The notes under the pieces are model-generated. The model was not told where the DNA came from, did not search any database, and saw only the letters and a list, made by a program, of their open reading frames with translations. This document shows positions 46,342 through 55,353 of a stretch of 64,000 bases of DNA, piece after piece (within the stretch, counting starts at the first letter, position 1; every line of letters begins with the position of its first letter). This DNA comes from Streptomyces canus (GTDB lineage Bacteria > Actinomycetota > Actinomycetes > Streptomycetales > Streptomycetaceae): positions 317,378 through 381,377 of the forward strand of contig NZ_KQ948665.1 in the NCBI RefSeq assembly GCF_001514145.1. Reading direction: 5' to 3'. The translations under genes and the position numbers were made by a program.

Positions 46342-47468
46342 GCGAGGAGAGCGTCGCCGAGAAGGTCTACGAGGCCGGGATCGAGGTCGTGAATCCCGGT
46401 GGCCGTCCAGATGTGCTGCGGGCCGCGGCCAAGGGCTGGCGGGCGATGGGGGAAGAGCTGGAGGAGGTGTACTCCGCGCTCGACCGGCAGGTGCAGGTGA
46501 GGCTGGGTGAGCACTGGCGGGGTGAGTCCGCGGAGGCATTCCGCGAGCACTGGGAGAGGGTTGGGCACGGGGTTGAGGAGACCTTGCCGCTCTTCGAGGA
46601 GGCAGCGAGGGGGCTCGAGGAGGCGGCCGACCACATCGAGGAGATCAATGCCGACATCCACAAGATCTACCTCGAGATCGGCGTCTCGATCGGTGCGTCC
46701 GTCCTGCTCTCCTTCGTCACCGTCGGGTTCTCGGCGGCGGCCGGGGCGGCGAATGCGGTGCGGTTGGGGGCGCAGGCCGTGGATGCGGCCACGAAGTTGG
46801 GGCGACTGCTGGCGGCTGCGGCCCGTGCGTTCCAGAGCATTCGCACATGTGTGAGGGGCCGGCAGTGGCTGAGCCTGGGCGTCGAGCTGGGTGTGCAGTG
46901 GGCTGCCGGGACGGGTTCCGGTGTCGTAACGAGCTTGGCCACCGGCGATGACCCTGAGTTCAAGAGCAATGCCCTCAACGGTGTTGTGGGCGCCTTCGGC
47001 GGCAAGTTCGCAGCGGGTCGTCTGGCCTCGCAGTTCGACGGGGGCATGGCCGCGACCGCTGTCGACGGTGTGACGCTGGGGGCCTTCTCCTCCGTTGCCG
47101 GTGACACCGTCCACAACATTCGCAGCGGAGAGCGGTTCGACGCGTCGCAGATGGCGCTCGGAGCAGTCGCCGGAGGACTCGCTGGTGGAGCCGGGAGCAC
47201 GGCCGTTCACCGGGCCACGGACGGGCGCACGCTCTCTGCGGCACGGAACCTGGCGGGGGATGTGGCCACCAACGCTCCCATCGGCTTCGCTCTCGGCGCG
47301 GGCGGCAACATCTCCAAGCACAGCGACGCGGCCGTCAATGGCGATCCCAACGCGGACGAGGAAGAGGCCCGACCCGGTGCGGCCGAGGACACGCGGAAGA
47401 GTGCGGGCGCAGCTGCCGAGGTCCTGCGGAATCGGCCCGACCCTCAGCGGTACGGAGCGTTCGGATGA
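46338..47468 (+). CDS. WXG-domain T7SS protein with hydrophobic middle
   Basis: A 376-residue protein. Residues 15-120 form a WXG-type helical domain (GEHWRGESAEAFREHW; WRG at about 60). A hydrophobic, glycine/alanine-rich middle follows (LEIGVSIGASVLLSFVTVGF), then repeated GA-rich segments, each ending in a VA/GA..GG turn (GVVGAFGGKFAAGR, GAVAGGLAGGAG). This resembles the pre-toxin part of polymorphic toxins, but the protein ends RYGAFG at the point where a toxin domain would begin. Coupled by 4-nt overlaps both to the EspC-like gene and to the next membrane-protein gene. Confidence 0.82.
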   Translation: MSEESVAEKVYEAGIEVVNPGGRPDVLRAAAKGWRAMGEELEEVYSALDRQVQVRLGEHWRGESAEAFREHWERVGHGVEETLPLFEEAARGLEEAADHIEEINADIHKIYLEIGVSIGASVLLSFVTVGFSAAAGAANAVRLGAQAVDAATKLGRLLAAAARAFQSIRTCVRGRQWLSLGVELGVQWAAGTGSGVVTSLATGDDPEFKSNALNGVVGAFGGKFAAGRLASQFDGGMAATAVDGVTLGAFSSVAGDTVHNIRSGERFDASQMALGAVAGGLAGGAGSTAVHRATDGRTLSAARNLAGDVATNAPIGFALGAGGNISKHSDAAVNGDPNADEEEARPGAAEDTRKSAGAAAEVLRNRPDPQRYGAFG

Positions 47469-48916
47469 GTGGTAGGTGGACCCTGGACAAGGGCGTGAAC
47501 GACCTCCGTCCCTTCCCGCGCTGCGGGCGGTTCGTCACCGTGGCCGTCCCGCTCGCTCTCACGGCGCTGACCGCCGCCTGGCTGTTCCAGGGCGCCGCAC
47601 CGGCGCGCACGGCTGTTCTGTGGTGCTCGCTGATTCTGCTCGCCGCGTCCCTGGCGATCTGGTTGGTGGCGGTGCTGCGCGACGGCGGTCGGTCCCGCAG
47701 CGAGACGTACCAATGGGCAGTGCGGACAGCCTCGGTGTCCCCAGGGCTCGGCGAAGGCGCCGTGCCTCGGCGGCTGAGCGGTGCACGCTGGCAGACCGTC
47801 CGTTACGGGGGCACGGTGGTCACCGCTTTCACACTGGTGGCTCTCTGGGTGACCCTCGCCGCCGCCGACGCACGGGGAACGGGCACGAGTGCGGTGCTGG
47901 CCCAGGAGGGTGCGGTGATCGAGCGGCATCCCATCGTGAAGATCGAGAACCAGGAGGCAGGCAGTGGCCCCCGCTCCTCCGCCACGGCTGACTACACAGT
48001 CCTGCTTCCCTCGTCTGCCGGAGAGGGTGGCGTGCCCGTGACCTTCCGGGCGAACACCAATCGACGCCAGGGGATCGGCAGCGAACTGTTCGTGGCATCC
48101 GTCCCGGGGCGGCCCGAGCTCGGCGCCGTCGGGGACGACCGGCTCGACGAGGTGGAGCGCCAACTTGCCGGACGGGCTGTGGAGTTCGACACCATGGTGG
48201 TGATCGGGCCCTTCTGGGGCCTGGCGACCCTCGCTGCCCTCATCGGCTGGTGGCTGACTGAAAGCATCCGGCGCCCCGCCCGCACGGTCACCCCCGACTG
48301 GCATTCCCTGCGAGTCGCGGTCGCCGGCACCAAGGAACACACCGAAACGCCCCCGCCCGGAAGCCCGGAAGCGGCCGATGAGAAGAAGCGTCGGGAGAAC
48401 ACCCGGAGGTTTCAGTGCCTTGTGCTGGAAGGCTGCGGTCAGGAAGTTCCCTTCCAGTCCCAGATGGGACTCGAGGCAGCGGGAGAAGCGCTGTCCGGTG
48501 CGCATGGCTGGCTGCTCTGGCACCCCCTCCAGAGGCGACGCCGTGACATGCTCGCCGAGCTGGTGGGTGACGACGGCTGGCAGTTGCCGGGCATGATCCC
48601 GATCCAGGCAGTCGAGCGGATCGCAGCGGAAGGGCTCACTGAACCCGCGCGCCCTGACCCCGAACGCCGGGTCCGGATGCTCGACCTCGGAGCGGGCTGG
48701 CTCGTGACGGCATCCGTACCGGGAGTCGTCGGATTCGCGGTGGCGTTCGGCTGCCTGGCCACCCTGCTGCTCGTCCCGGACGGTGGGGCTTGGCGGTGGT
48801 GGACCGCCCTGGCGGGTGTCCTGGCCACTGCAGTCGGCTTCACGGTGCAGGCGATGGGGCGCATCGGTGACTGCGACCGCAACGGGGACGCGGCGTCGTC
48901 GCAGCCCACTGCGTGA
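47465..48916 (+). CDS. Multi-pass membrane protein of unknown function
   Basis: A 483-residue protein with membrane helices near residues 24-42, 48-68, 117-135, 243-265 and a pair at about 410-460 (LVTASVPGVVGFAVAFGCLATLLL and WRWWTALAGVLATAVGFTV). Between the third and fourth lies an extracytoplasmic region (IERHPIVKIENQEAGSG). A cytoplasmic loop of about 145 residues separates the fourth helix from the last pair. Translation is coupled to the WXG protein (ATGA), so an immunity or docking role for that partner is possible. No family recognised. Confidence 0.78.
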   Translation: MSGRWTLDKGVNDLRPFPRCGRFVTVAVPLALTALTAAWLFQGAAPARTAVLWCSLILLAASLAIWLVAVLRDGGRSRSETYQWAVRTASVSPGLGEGAVPRRLSGARWQTVRYGGTVVTAFTLVALWVTLAAADARGTGTSAVLAQEGAVIERHPIVKIENQEAGSGPRSSATADYTVLLPSSAGEGGVPVTFRANTNRRQGIGSELFVASVPGRPELGAVGDDRLDEVERQLAGRAVEFDTMVVIGPFWGLATLAALIGWWLTESIRRPARTVTPDWHSLRVAVAGTKEHTETPPPGSPEAADEKKRRENTRRFQCLVLEGCGQEVPFQSQMGLEAAGEALSGAHGWLLWHPLQRRRRDMLAELVGDDGWQLPGMIPIQAVERIAAEGLTEPARPDPERRVRMLDLGAGWLVTASVPGVVGFAVAFGCLATLLLVPDGGAWRWWTALAGVLATAVGFTVQAMGRIGDCDRNGDAASSQPTA

Positions 48917-48967
48917 CTCCCGGAACGATCGAAGTACACCCAGGCCTTCAACCGATGGCCGAAGCCG

Positions 48968-49464
48968 TCACGCCTGCCGGTGCCTCTTGCTGACCACAAA
49001 GCAGAGGCCACACGCCGCAGCCGCCGCGAGCACCAGGCCAAGCCGGGCTGAGCCAGTCTCCCCGCAAGGCAGGTCGAACGCGGCCTTCGGTGTTTCCTCC
49101 ACGGCGAAGACCAGCGGGACGGCGTTGACGTAGCCGAGGAAGGCGCCGAGCGCGGCGATGACGGCTCCGCCGCTCCCGGCACCGTTGTTGCCGCGCCCTG
49201 GCCGAGAACGATCGCGCCGACCGGGCCGCCGCCGATGGCCAGGCGCTGCCCGAGGGACTGCGGCGGCTTGAACGCAGGTGCAGGGTGTGTCGGCGGATGC
49301 CCGGGGACGGACGACGGGCCGAACCCCGGCTGCTGCTGCGGCTGAGCGGGCTGCAGATGCGGGTGGTAGCCGCCCTGTGGCTGCGATGGCGGCGGGTTCG
49401 GCGGTAGGGACGCGTGTGAAGGGTCGGCGGAGGCGCCCGGACCCCGCCCGGAAGCCCTCGCCAC
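48968..49464 (-). pseudogene. Frameshifted gene for a Pro/Gln-rich membrane protein
   Basis: The 5' part (from GTG 49464) reads MARASGRGPGASADPSH..., QPQGGYHPHLQPAQPQQQP..., and SLGQRLAIGGGPVGAIVLGQ. The natural continuation is in another frame: RGNNGAGSGGAVIAALGAFL, NAVPLVFAVEETPKAAFDLP, LGLVLAAAAACGLCFVVSKR and stop. A single base appears lost at about 49,191-49,197 (GGCCGCGGC expected, GGCGCGGC seen). Restored, it would be a Pro/Gln-rich protein with two membrane helices. The remaining gap sequence (48,917-48,967 and 49,465-49,598) holds nothing I can name. Confidence 0.55.
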
Positions 49465-49598
49465 GGCCGCCGATTGCGTCGTCCCCGTCCCGCTACTGGC
49501 CCAACTCGCTTCCCGGTACTGGATCTACGACCCGCACCCCACCGGCAGCCGGGACTGTTCCGGGCCGACGAGGCCCGCCGCGCGGTACCGATCGGGAC

Positions 49599-49640
49599 AG
49601 AAGGCTCCCGTCGCCGGTACGCGGGCGACGGGAGCCTTCT
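49599..49640. terminator. Strong hairpin after the beta-propeller gene
   Basis: A perfect 17-bp stem, AGAAGGCTCCCGTCGCC / GGCGACGGGAGCCTTCT, with an 8-nt loop, 20 nt beyond the stop of the minus-strand gene that follows. This is the longest perfect stem in the window. Confidence 0.85.
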
Positions 49641-49659
49641 GGGGACCACAGCCCCTCGG

Positions 49660-51333
49660 TCAGTCCGTGGTGGGGAGGGCCACCAGGGTGTACGGCGTCT
49701 CCCCGTAGACGGCGGAAGGGTTCGGCTCGGACACATAGAGTCGGCCCTCGTGCCAGTAGGGCCGGGCCCATATCGACATGCCCTTGTGGACGTCCTCCGG
49801 GTACTCGACGACGGTCTTCGTCGAACCGTCCTTCGCATCGAACTCCACCAGCTCGGGGCCCTTGTCGTTGTCGTTTGTGGTCTTGTACGCGAGGATCCGG
49901 TCACCTCCGGCCGCGGGCAGCGGATAGAACGACCTGAACTCGACCGCGTCGGTCTTCCACAGCTGCTTGCCGCTGTCCAGGTCGTAGGCGGCCAGCAGCT
50001 CCTTGCTCTTCTCGCCGGTCACATCGATGACGAAGGTGTCGCCCAAAGCGCCCGCCTCCGACCAGGGGCCGCCCAGCGAGTCGTCGGTCCTGACGTACTC
50101 GGACGGTACGGCGGGGGAGAACTGGCTGCGCACCTTGCCCGTCTCGTCGTCGAGGGAGAAGAGCACCTCCCCGTCGTCGCCGTGCCGGATGAGGACGACG
50201 GGAGAGGTCGAGACGACGTCGCGGCCCTCGATCTCGCCGAAGCTGTCCTTGGGCACCTTGTGGTGGTAGGTCCAACGCGCCTGTCCGGTGGCCGGGTCGA
50301 CCAGCGAGACCTCGTCCCAGTTCTGGCCCCAGTCGGGGTCGTCGAAGTCGCTGATCTGGCAGCCGCGCACCCGGATCAGTGCCTTGCCGCCGGTGAACTC
50401 GCCGGCGCCGCAGTCCTGTGTCGCGAACTTCTTCGGGTCCCAGGCCGTGGTGCCGTCGGTCGCCTTCAGCGCCAGCGTCACCTTCGCGGCGTTGACGACG
50501 ACCACATCGCCGGCCCGGGCCACCGACACCTCGTCCTTCGACGTGGTGCCACCCGGCTTGAGATCCTTGTCCCAGAGTTGCTTTCCGGTGCCGAGGTCAT
50601 AGGCCACGAGGTGGTCGCAGGCCCTCCCTTCGCCGTACGCGACGATGCCGATGTCGCCGGAGGAGTTCTCGGGCGCGACGCACGCCTCGCTGCTGTCGCC
50701 GGGGAGTGCCGTCGCCCACAGCTGCTTGCCGCTGTCGAGGTCGTACGCCTTCACGCCGTTGGGCAGGGTCTGGACCACCGCCCTGTCGGTGAACCAGGTG
50801 CCCCGCGTCTTCGCCCCGAGGGCCGCGTCGACGTCCTCGCCCTGCTGCTTGGAGGCCACGCTCCACAGCACGTTGTTGCTCGCCGAGCCGACGAGCATGT
50901 ACCAGGCCCCGAAACCGGCCCCGCTCAGCACGAGCACGGCCATGACGAGCAGCACGATCATCCCGACCGGCTTCTTCCGCGCGTTCCCGGGCTGGGCCGG
51001 GCCGACGGGGCCGCCGGGCCCGGGATACCCGTACGGCTGCGGGGGCTGGGGCGGGAACCCGTAGCCCTGCTGCCCGGGTTGCTGGGGATGGCCGTAACCC
51101 TGCGGCCCCGGTTGCTGCGGATGGCCGTAACCCTGCGGGACCCCGTACCCCGGCGGGGGCGCCTGCTGCGGTCCGCCGTACCCATAGCCGTACGGCTGCG
51201 GTGGCGGACCCTGCGGTGGCGGACCCTGCGGCGGTGCCGGGGGTTGCCGCGGGTACCCGTAACCCGGCGGGGGGACGGGCGGAGGCTGCTGCCCGTACGG
51301 GCCGGCGGAGCCCTGACTGCCGTCTGTACTCAT
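49660..51333 (-). CDS. Membrane-anchored PQQ-like beta-propeller protein
   Basis: A 557-residue protein. Residues 1-120 are Pro/Gln/Gly/Tyr-rich with repeated QGYGHPQQPG units. One membrane helix (about 127-148, VGMIVLLVMAVLVLSGAGFGAW) is followed by a PQQ/quinoprotein-type propeller in which AYDLDSGKQLW, AYDLGTGKQLWDKDL, LVDPATGQARWTY and AYDLDSGKQLWKTD mark successive blades. Such proteins usually act as extracytoplasmic scaffolds. ATG 51333 shares one base with the stop of the metalloprotease gene (TGATG), so the two are coupled. The Pro/Gln N-terminus resembles that of its partner and the EspI-like ATPase. Confidence 0.85.
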   Translation of the reverse strand: MSTDGSQGSAGPYGQQPPPVPPPGYGYPRQPPAPPQGPPPQGPPPQPYGYGYGGPQQAPPPGYGVPQGYGHPQQPGPQGYGHPQQPGQQGYGFPPQPPQPYGYPGPGGPVGPAQPGNARKKPVGMIVLLVMAVLVLSGAGFGAWYMLVGSASNNVLWSVASKQQGEDVDAALGAKTRGTWFTDRAVVQTLPNGVKAYDLDSGKQLWATALPGDSSEACVAPENSSGDIGIVAYGEGRACDHLVAYDLGTGKQLWDKDLKPGGTTSKDEVSVARAGDVVVVNAAKVTLALKATDGTTAWDPKKFATQDCGAGEFTGGKALIRVRGCQISDFDDPDWGQNWDEVSLVDPATGQARWTYHHKVPKDSFGEIEGRDVVSTSPVVLIRHGDDGEVLFSLDDETGKVRSQFSPAVPSEYVRTDDSLGGPWSEAGALGDTFVIDVTGEKSKELLAAYDLDSGKQLWKTDAVEFRSFYPLPAAGGDRILAYKTTNDNDKGPELVEFDAKDGSTKTVVEYPEDVHKGMSIWARPYWHEGRLYVSEPNPSAVYGETPYTLVALPTTD

Positions 51334-52931
51334 CAGCTGTTGCTCCTCACGTAACCCGCCCAGGCGGCCTGGAACTCGCTCTCCCCCATGCCCGTGGCCT
51401 CGCGCAGCTGCTGGTCGAGCTGACCGGGGTGGCGGTACTGGTCGGTGACGAACCGAAGAGCCGCGGCCTCGCCGTTCTTCTCGGCCATGAACCGGATGGC
51501 CAGGTAACTGACCGTGTAGTTCGTGGAGACCTCGTCCCCGGCCCCGGGATCCTCGGGCAGCGTGCCGCTGAACTCCTTGCCGGTGACGTCGTTGCGGATG
51601 GTCCACGCGCCGAGCTCACTGTCGAAGCGGAACGCCACATAGTCGGCGAAACCCTCGACGACCCACCAGCGGGTGCGGGACTCGGCGGCGAACCCGCCGG
51701 AGGCGGCCTCCAGCGGCTGTACGACGGCGTGCGCGAACTCGTGGTGGGAGATCTCCTGGACGAGCTTCGGCCAGTACGTCGCGTTGGTGAAGCGGTTCCC
51801 GGACATGTCCATCTTGACCCGGGCACCGCCGTATTCCAGGTCCTTCTCGTCACCGCCGAACCCGGCGTCGAAGGTGGGCATCGCCACGCTCTGCCCGGCC
51901 TCCCAGTCGACGGACTGCGAGCCGTACAGGGAGGAGTAGGTCTTGCGGTCGGGTTCGAGAACCGTCACGAAACCCGTGGGCGTCTCGGTGTCCTCGGGGC
52001 CGTTCGCCCTCCACAGCTCGATGTCGTCCTTCGCCGCCTTCTCGATGTACGGCGCGTAGCGGTCCGTGTCGGCGGCGTGTTTCTTGTCCGAGATCGTCAG
52101 CGTGTGGGCCTTCTTGACGACGTGCATGTCGTCGTAGAGGTCCCAGGGAGCCGGGTAGAACACATAGCTCTTGGCACCGAAGGCGCCGGGCGCGGGGCCC
52201 ACCTTGGTGATCCGCGGCTCGGCGTCCTTCGACTCCCGCTTGATGATCCACCGGTACCACTCGGACACCGGCCGGACGTCCACGTCCTGGATCTTGTGGA
52301 CGAAGGCGACGTCGAGGGCGACCGAGGCCCCGTCGCCGTACTCGTCGGTGCTCGTGCCCGTCGTGTTGAGGATGGCGTACTCGGCCTGCGCGAAGGGGAT
52401 CTTGCGCAGATTCTCGAAGAGACTCTTCTGCGTGTCCTTGGCCTCGCCGGTGAAGGGGGCGAGATACGTGTCCTCCTCGCCGCTCCTCAACGCCTGACTA
52501 CGGCCGTCGAGCAGCTCCTGGATGTCCTTGGCGCTCAGCAGCTGCTCGCCCTGCGCGTTGCCCGCCGCGGTGGGCAACGCGCCGCCGCCGAAGGCCTGGT
52601 ACGCGGCGAGCCCGCCGATGCCGAGAACGGCGAGCACGGCCAGGACGACCACACCGATGACGGCCTTCTTCAGGCCGCTCCCGCCCCGGTCACCGCCGGA
52701 TCCACCGGGAGGCTGCGGTTGCGGGTACGGCATGTGGGGCGGCGCGGGCCAGCCCTGAGCCGTGGCGGGCGGTTGCGGCGGATAGCCGTAGTGACCTGGC
52801 GCGGCCTGGGGCGGGTAGGGCACGCCACCCGGCTGCGGCTGCTGCGGCTGCTGCGGCTGCTGTGGGGCCCACCCTCCCTGCCCCTGTGGATACGTGCCGC
52901 CCGGCCCTCCGGGCGGCGGAGGGTACGACAT
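51333..52931 (-). CDS. Membrane-anchored HEXXH zinc metalloprotease
   Basis: A 532-residue protein: a Pro/Gln/Gly-rich cytoplasmic N-terminus (1-85), a membrane helix at about 88-112 (KKAVIGVVVLAVLAVLGIGGL), then a large exported domain. The gluzincin-type zinc site is complete: HEFAH at 397-401 and the glutamate ligand in VVEGFADYVAF (E426), 25 residues further on. The end (YRHPGQLDQQLREATGMGES) resembles the C-terminal part of M1/DUF4157-like peptidases. ATG 52931 follows GGGGGACC. First gene of a two-gene unit with the propeller protein. A role in processing T7SS or envelope proteins is inference from location. Confidence 0.85.
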   Translation of the reverse strand: MSYPPPPGGPGGTYPQGQGGWAPQQPQQPQQPQPGGVPYPPQAAPGHYGYPPQPPATAQGWPAPPHMPYPQPQPPGGSGGDRGGSGLKKAVIGVVVLAVLAVLGIGGLAAYQAFGGGALPTAAGNAQGEQLLSAKDIQELLDGRSQALRSGEEDTYLAPFTGEAKDTQKSLFENLRKIPFAQAEYAILNTTGTSTDEYGDGASVALDVAFVHKIQDVDVRPVSEWYRWIIKRESKDAEPRITKVGPAPGAFGAKSYVFYPAPWDLYDDMHVVKKAHTLTISDKKHAADTDRYAPYIEKAAKDDIELWRANGPEDTETPTGFVTVLEPDRKTYSSLYGSQSVDWEAGQSVAMPTFDAGFGGDEKDLEYGGARVKMDMSGNRFTNATYWPKLVQEISHHEFAHAVVQPLEAASGGFAAESRTRWWVVEGFADYVAFRFDSELGAWTIRNDVTGKEFSGTLPEDPGAGDEVSTNYTVSYLAIRFMAEKNGEAAALRFVTDQYRHPGQLDQQLREATGMGESEFQAAWAGYVRSNS

Positions 52932-53321
52932 GAACCCGGTCCCCCATGAGTCTCGATGACGTGGGGGAGCCCGCAGAGAAATGGAACATGACGCTCAAGT
53001 GATCAACAGCTCCCCCGTAATGCTCATGTCACCCTACAAGTACGCCGGTTCTGGTCGATGCCGCCCCCATCCCTTGCTCATCCGGGCGGAAAAAGATGGT
53101 GATCCACGCGGAAAGGGCCAGTGTCGGTGAGGTGGGACTCGCGGGGTGGCCCGGTGAACGCATGTGATGAATGCGTGAAGTCAAGGCGTGGACCAGCGCT
53201 TATGCGGCGGCGCGGCGGGCGCCGTGATGTGCCGGGTCGTCCCTCCATGGGCAGACGTGCGAACGAAAAGAGTCGCTAAGGTGCGGGCCCTCTGCTGTTG
53301 TCACCCGGAGGTTCCCCCTCG
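52932..53321. other. Divergent intergenic region
   Basis: 390 nt between the divergent metalloprotease and small membrane-protein genes, so it should hold both promoters. No gene, tRNA or stable hairpin seen. CACCCTACAAGTACGCC near 53,031 and GAACGAAAAGAGTCGCTAAG near 53,260 are AT-richer patches that could include -10 boxes. Confidence 0.4.
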
Positions 53322-53672
53322 ATGCCCATGGCCGGTGTTCTGCTCGCGGCCCCGCCCGGCGGCGCCGTCAGCCCGGTTGCCCTCGGGGCCATCGGTGCCG
53401 GCATCGCCGCGCTGGTGCTCGTGAACCTCCTGATCGCATGGTCGTCGCGCCGCAAGCGCAGGAAGGTCCCGGCCGAGCAACTGCGCGAGGAACTGCGCGG
53501 GGAGATCCGGAACGGCGCCCCGAACGTCCGCGGGCACATCCGCGTCAATCCGGCCCGCTATCCGGGGATCTCGGTCGGGCAGGCCGAAGCCCTCGCCGCC
53601 GAAGAGGGATTCACCCGGCAGACCCACGGCACCAAGGGAATGTGGCTTTTCCTGCGCCGTGTCTCCGACTGA
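53322..53672 (+). CDS. Small single-pass membrane protein
   Basis: A 116-residue protein with a membrane helix at about 21-42 (LGAIGAGIAALVLVNLLIAW), a basic stop-transfer (SSRRKRRK), and a cytoplasmic domain with EELRGEIRNGAPNVRGHI and GISVGQAEALAAEEGFTRQT. Start ATG 53322, GGAGG 10 nt upstream (53,328 also possible). It precedes an EspC/WXG pair by 68 nt and may belong to that unit. Family unknown. Confidence 0.75.
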   Translation: MPMAGVLLAAPPGGAVSPVALGAIGAGIAALVLVNLLIAWSSRRKRRKVPAEQLREELRGEIRNGAPNVRGHIRVNPARYPGISVGQAEALAAEEGFTRQTHGTKGMWLFLRRVSD

Positions 53673-53740
53673 AGCGCAGGACTGACGCACGGGTCTCCGA
53701 CTGAAGCACAAGGTCTCGGACGGAATACGGGGGAAGGAAC

Positions 53741-54055
53741 ATGGCCGATTTCAAGGTCAGTCTCGATGAACTGCGCAGGCTGAAGAAAAAGCTCGAGGAC
53801 AGCGAGTCACAACTCGACGAGGCGATGCGCCGGATGAAGGACACCGGGCCGAAGGACCTGGGCAAGCGCGTGCTCGACAAGGCATGCGAGGACTTCCAGG
53901 AGAGCTGGGAGTTCGGGCTCGGCAAGACGCGGGAACGGATCAAGGTCCTCAACGAGGCCCTGCCCGCCATCATCAAGGCGTACGAGCAGACCGAGCAGGA
54001 GATCCAGGGCGCGTTCGCGCACACCGGAGCCCACACCCCAGGGGTGGCGCAGTGA
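53741..54055 (+). CDS. EspC/WXG-like small T7SS protein, copy 1
   Basis: A 104-residue helical protein (MADFKVSLDELRRLKKKLED). The turn segment reads ACEDFQESWEFGLGK where a WXG turn would be. It closely parallels the protein at 62,974-63,261: MADF start, K(V/G)GPKxLG segment, ACxDFQxxW turn, and a TxxAY/KAY...T..(D/E)Q end. GTGA overlap couples it to the large partner downstream. Confidence 0.82.
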   Translation: MADFKVSLDELRRLKKKLEDSESQLDEAMRRMKDTGPKDLGKRVLDKACEDFQESWEFGLGKTRERIKVLNEALPAIIKAYEQTEQEIQGAFAHTGAHTPGVAQ

Positions 54056-55353
54056 GCGACGACTGGAGCGGCCTCGGCTGGAACCCCACCCCCGGCCACC
54101 CCCACCTGGCGACCGACCTCTCCGACAGTCTGCTGCACACCGCCGAAACCCTGCAGACCACGCACCAGTTGCTGGACTCCCTCTCCAAGGAGAGCACCTG
54201 GTGGTCGGGGGAGGCGGCCAAGGCGTTCACCCAGAAGGTGACGGACCTCCCCGACTACCTCCAGCGCGCCCATGACTCCCTCCAAGCCGCGGGTGGCGAG
54301 ATAGCCAGGTGGAGCGACACCCTGCACGATCTGAAAGTCAGGGCCGGCCACTACGAGGCGGACGCCGAGGAGGCGCGCAGGAAGGCCGACCAGGCGGAGC
54401 GGGACTACGAGAGCGCCCGGTCCGACCCGGATCTGCGACTGGCCGGCCGGATGTTCACCGACAAGGCGCAACTGGACGACGCCCAGGCCCGGTTGAACGG
54501 TGCCAACGAACGGCTCGACAGCGCGGGCAGGACGCTGAACAGCGCCCGCAACCGGCTCCAGGACCTGATCGACGACGCCAGGAAGCTGGAGACCCAGCAC
54601 GGCGACCGGGCCCAGGAGTACGCCGACGCGATCCGCAGGCACGCCAGCGACTACGCCCCCGAGGGCGGGGCCTGGGAGAAGTTCAAGGACTGGTGGAACG
54701 AGCACGGCGGCGATCTGCTGACCGTAGCGGCAACGGTCGTCGGCATCGCCGCGATCTTCTGCCCCGTCCTCGCGCCCCTCGCCATCGGCCTCAGCCTCGC
54801 CGCGGCGGCCCAGCACACCTACCAGTACGTCCGGAGCGGCAAGGACATGTGGCCGCCGACGTCGAAGAACCTGAGCGAGTGGGCCACGCTCGGCGGCGAC
54901 CTGCTCGGTGCCGTCCCGGGCGTGGGTCCCGCCATCGACGGTACGAAGGCAGCCATCGAGGGAGGCAGGACCGCGTTCGAGGCGGCCCGGGGAGCCGAGA
55001 CGCTGGCCCGCACCGGGGCCACCGTCTCGCAGGCCGTGAAGAGCGGCGGTGAGGCCTTCAACTGGGCGGCGAAGGCGGCGGACCCCTCCAACCCGCTCGT
55101 CGCCAGGCCCGTCGAGTGGGCCGCCGCGAAGCTCGGCTCCTCGCAGGCCGCCGGCGCGATGGCCGCGGACGTGACACAAGCGGTGACGACGGGAGCCCTC
55201 GCCCTGCCCACGGCCATCACCCTCGACCCCCACTACACCGACGCGTGGGCGACCCCCGCCACGAACGCCACCGTCGCGGGCGACGGCGTCATGGCGGGCG
55301 GGCTCGCCGTCGAACCCCTCCAGAAGATCTTCGCCGTGGCCAGGGCCCTGTGA
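54052..55353 (+). CDS. Large WXG-type T7SS protein, copy 1
   Basis: A 433-residue protein. The N-terminal domain (1-110) has STWWSGEAAKAFTQKVTDLP, with WSG as the turn. Residues 100-200 form a long coiled coil (AEEARRKADQAERDYESAR). Then VAATVVGIAAIFCPVLAPLA is a hydrophobic hairpin near 226-250, followed by a GA-rich pre-toxin-like region (AIDGTKAAIEGGRTAFEAAR). There is no C-terminal toxin domain. It starts GTG 54052, overlapping the small partner, and is the counterpart of the truncated gene at the right edge of the window (same WNP/FNP opening, WSGEAAKAF / WDGEAAKKF turn and coiled coil). Confidence 0.82.
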   Translation: MSDDWSGLGWNPTPGHPHLATDLSDSLLHTAETLQTTHQLLDSLSKESTWWSGEAAKAFTQKVTDLPDYLQRAHDSLQAAGGEIARWSDTLHDLKVRAGHYEADAEEARRKADQAERDYESARSDPDLRLAGRMFTDKAQLDDAQARLNGANERLDSAGRTLNSARNRLQDLIDDARKLETQHGDRAQEYADAIRRHASDYAPEGGAWEKFKDWWNEHGGDLLTVAATVVGIAAIFCPVLAPLAIGLSLAAAAQHTYQYVRSGKDMWPPTSKNLSEWATLGGDLLGAVPGVGPAIDGTKAAIEGGRTAFEAARGAETLARTGATVSQAVKSGGEAFNWAAKAADPSNPLVARPVEWAAAKLGSSQAAGAMAADVTQAVTTGALALPTAITLDPHYTDAWATPATNATVAGDGVMAGGLAVEPLQKIFAVARAL

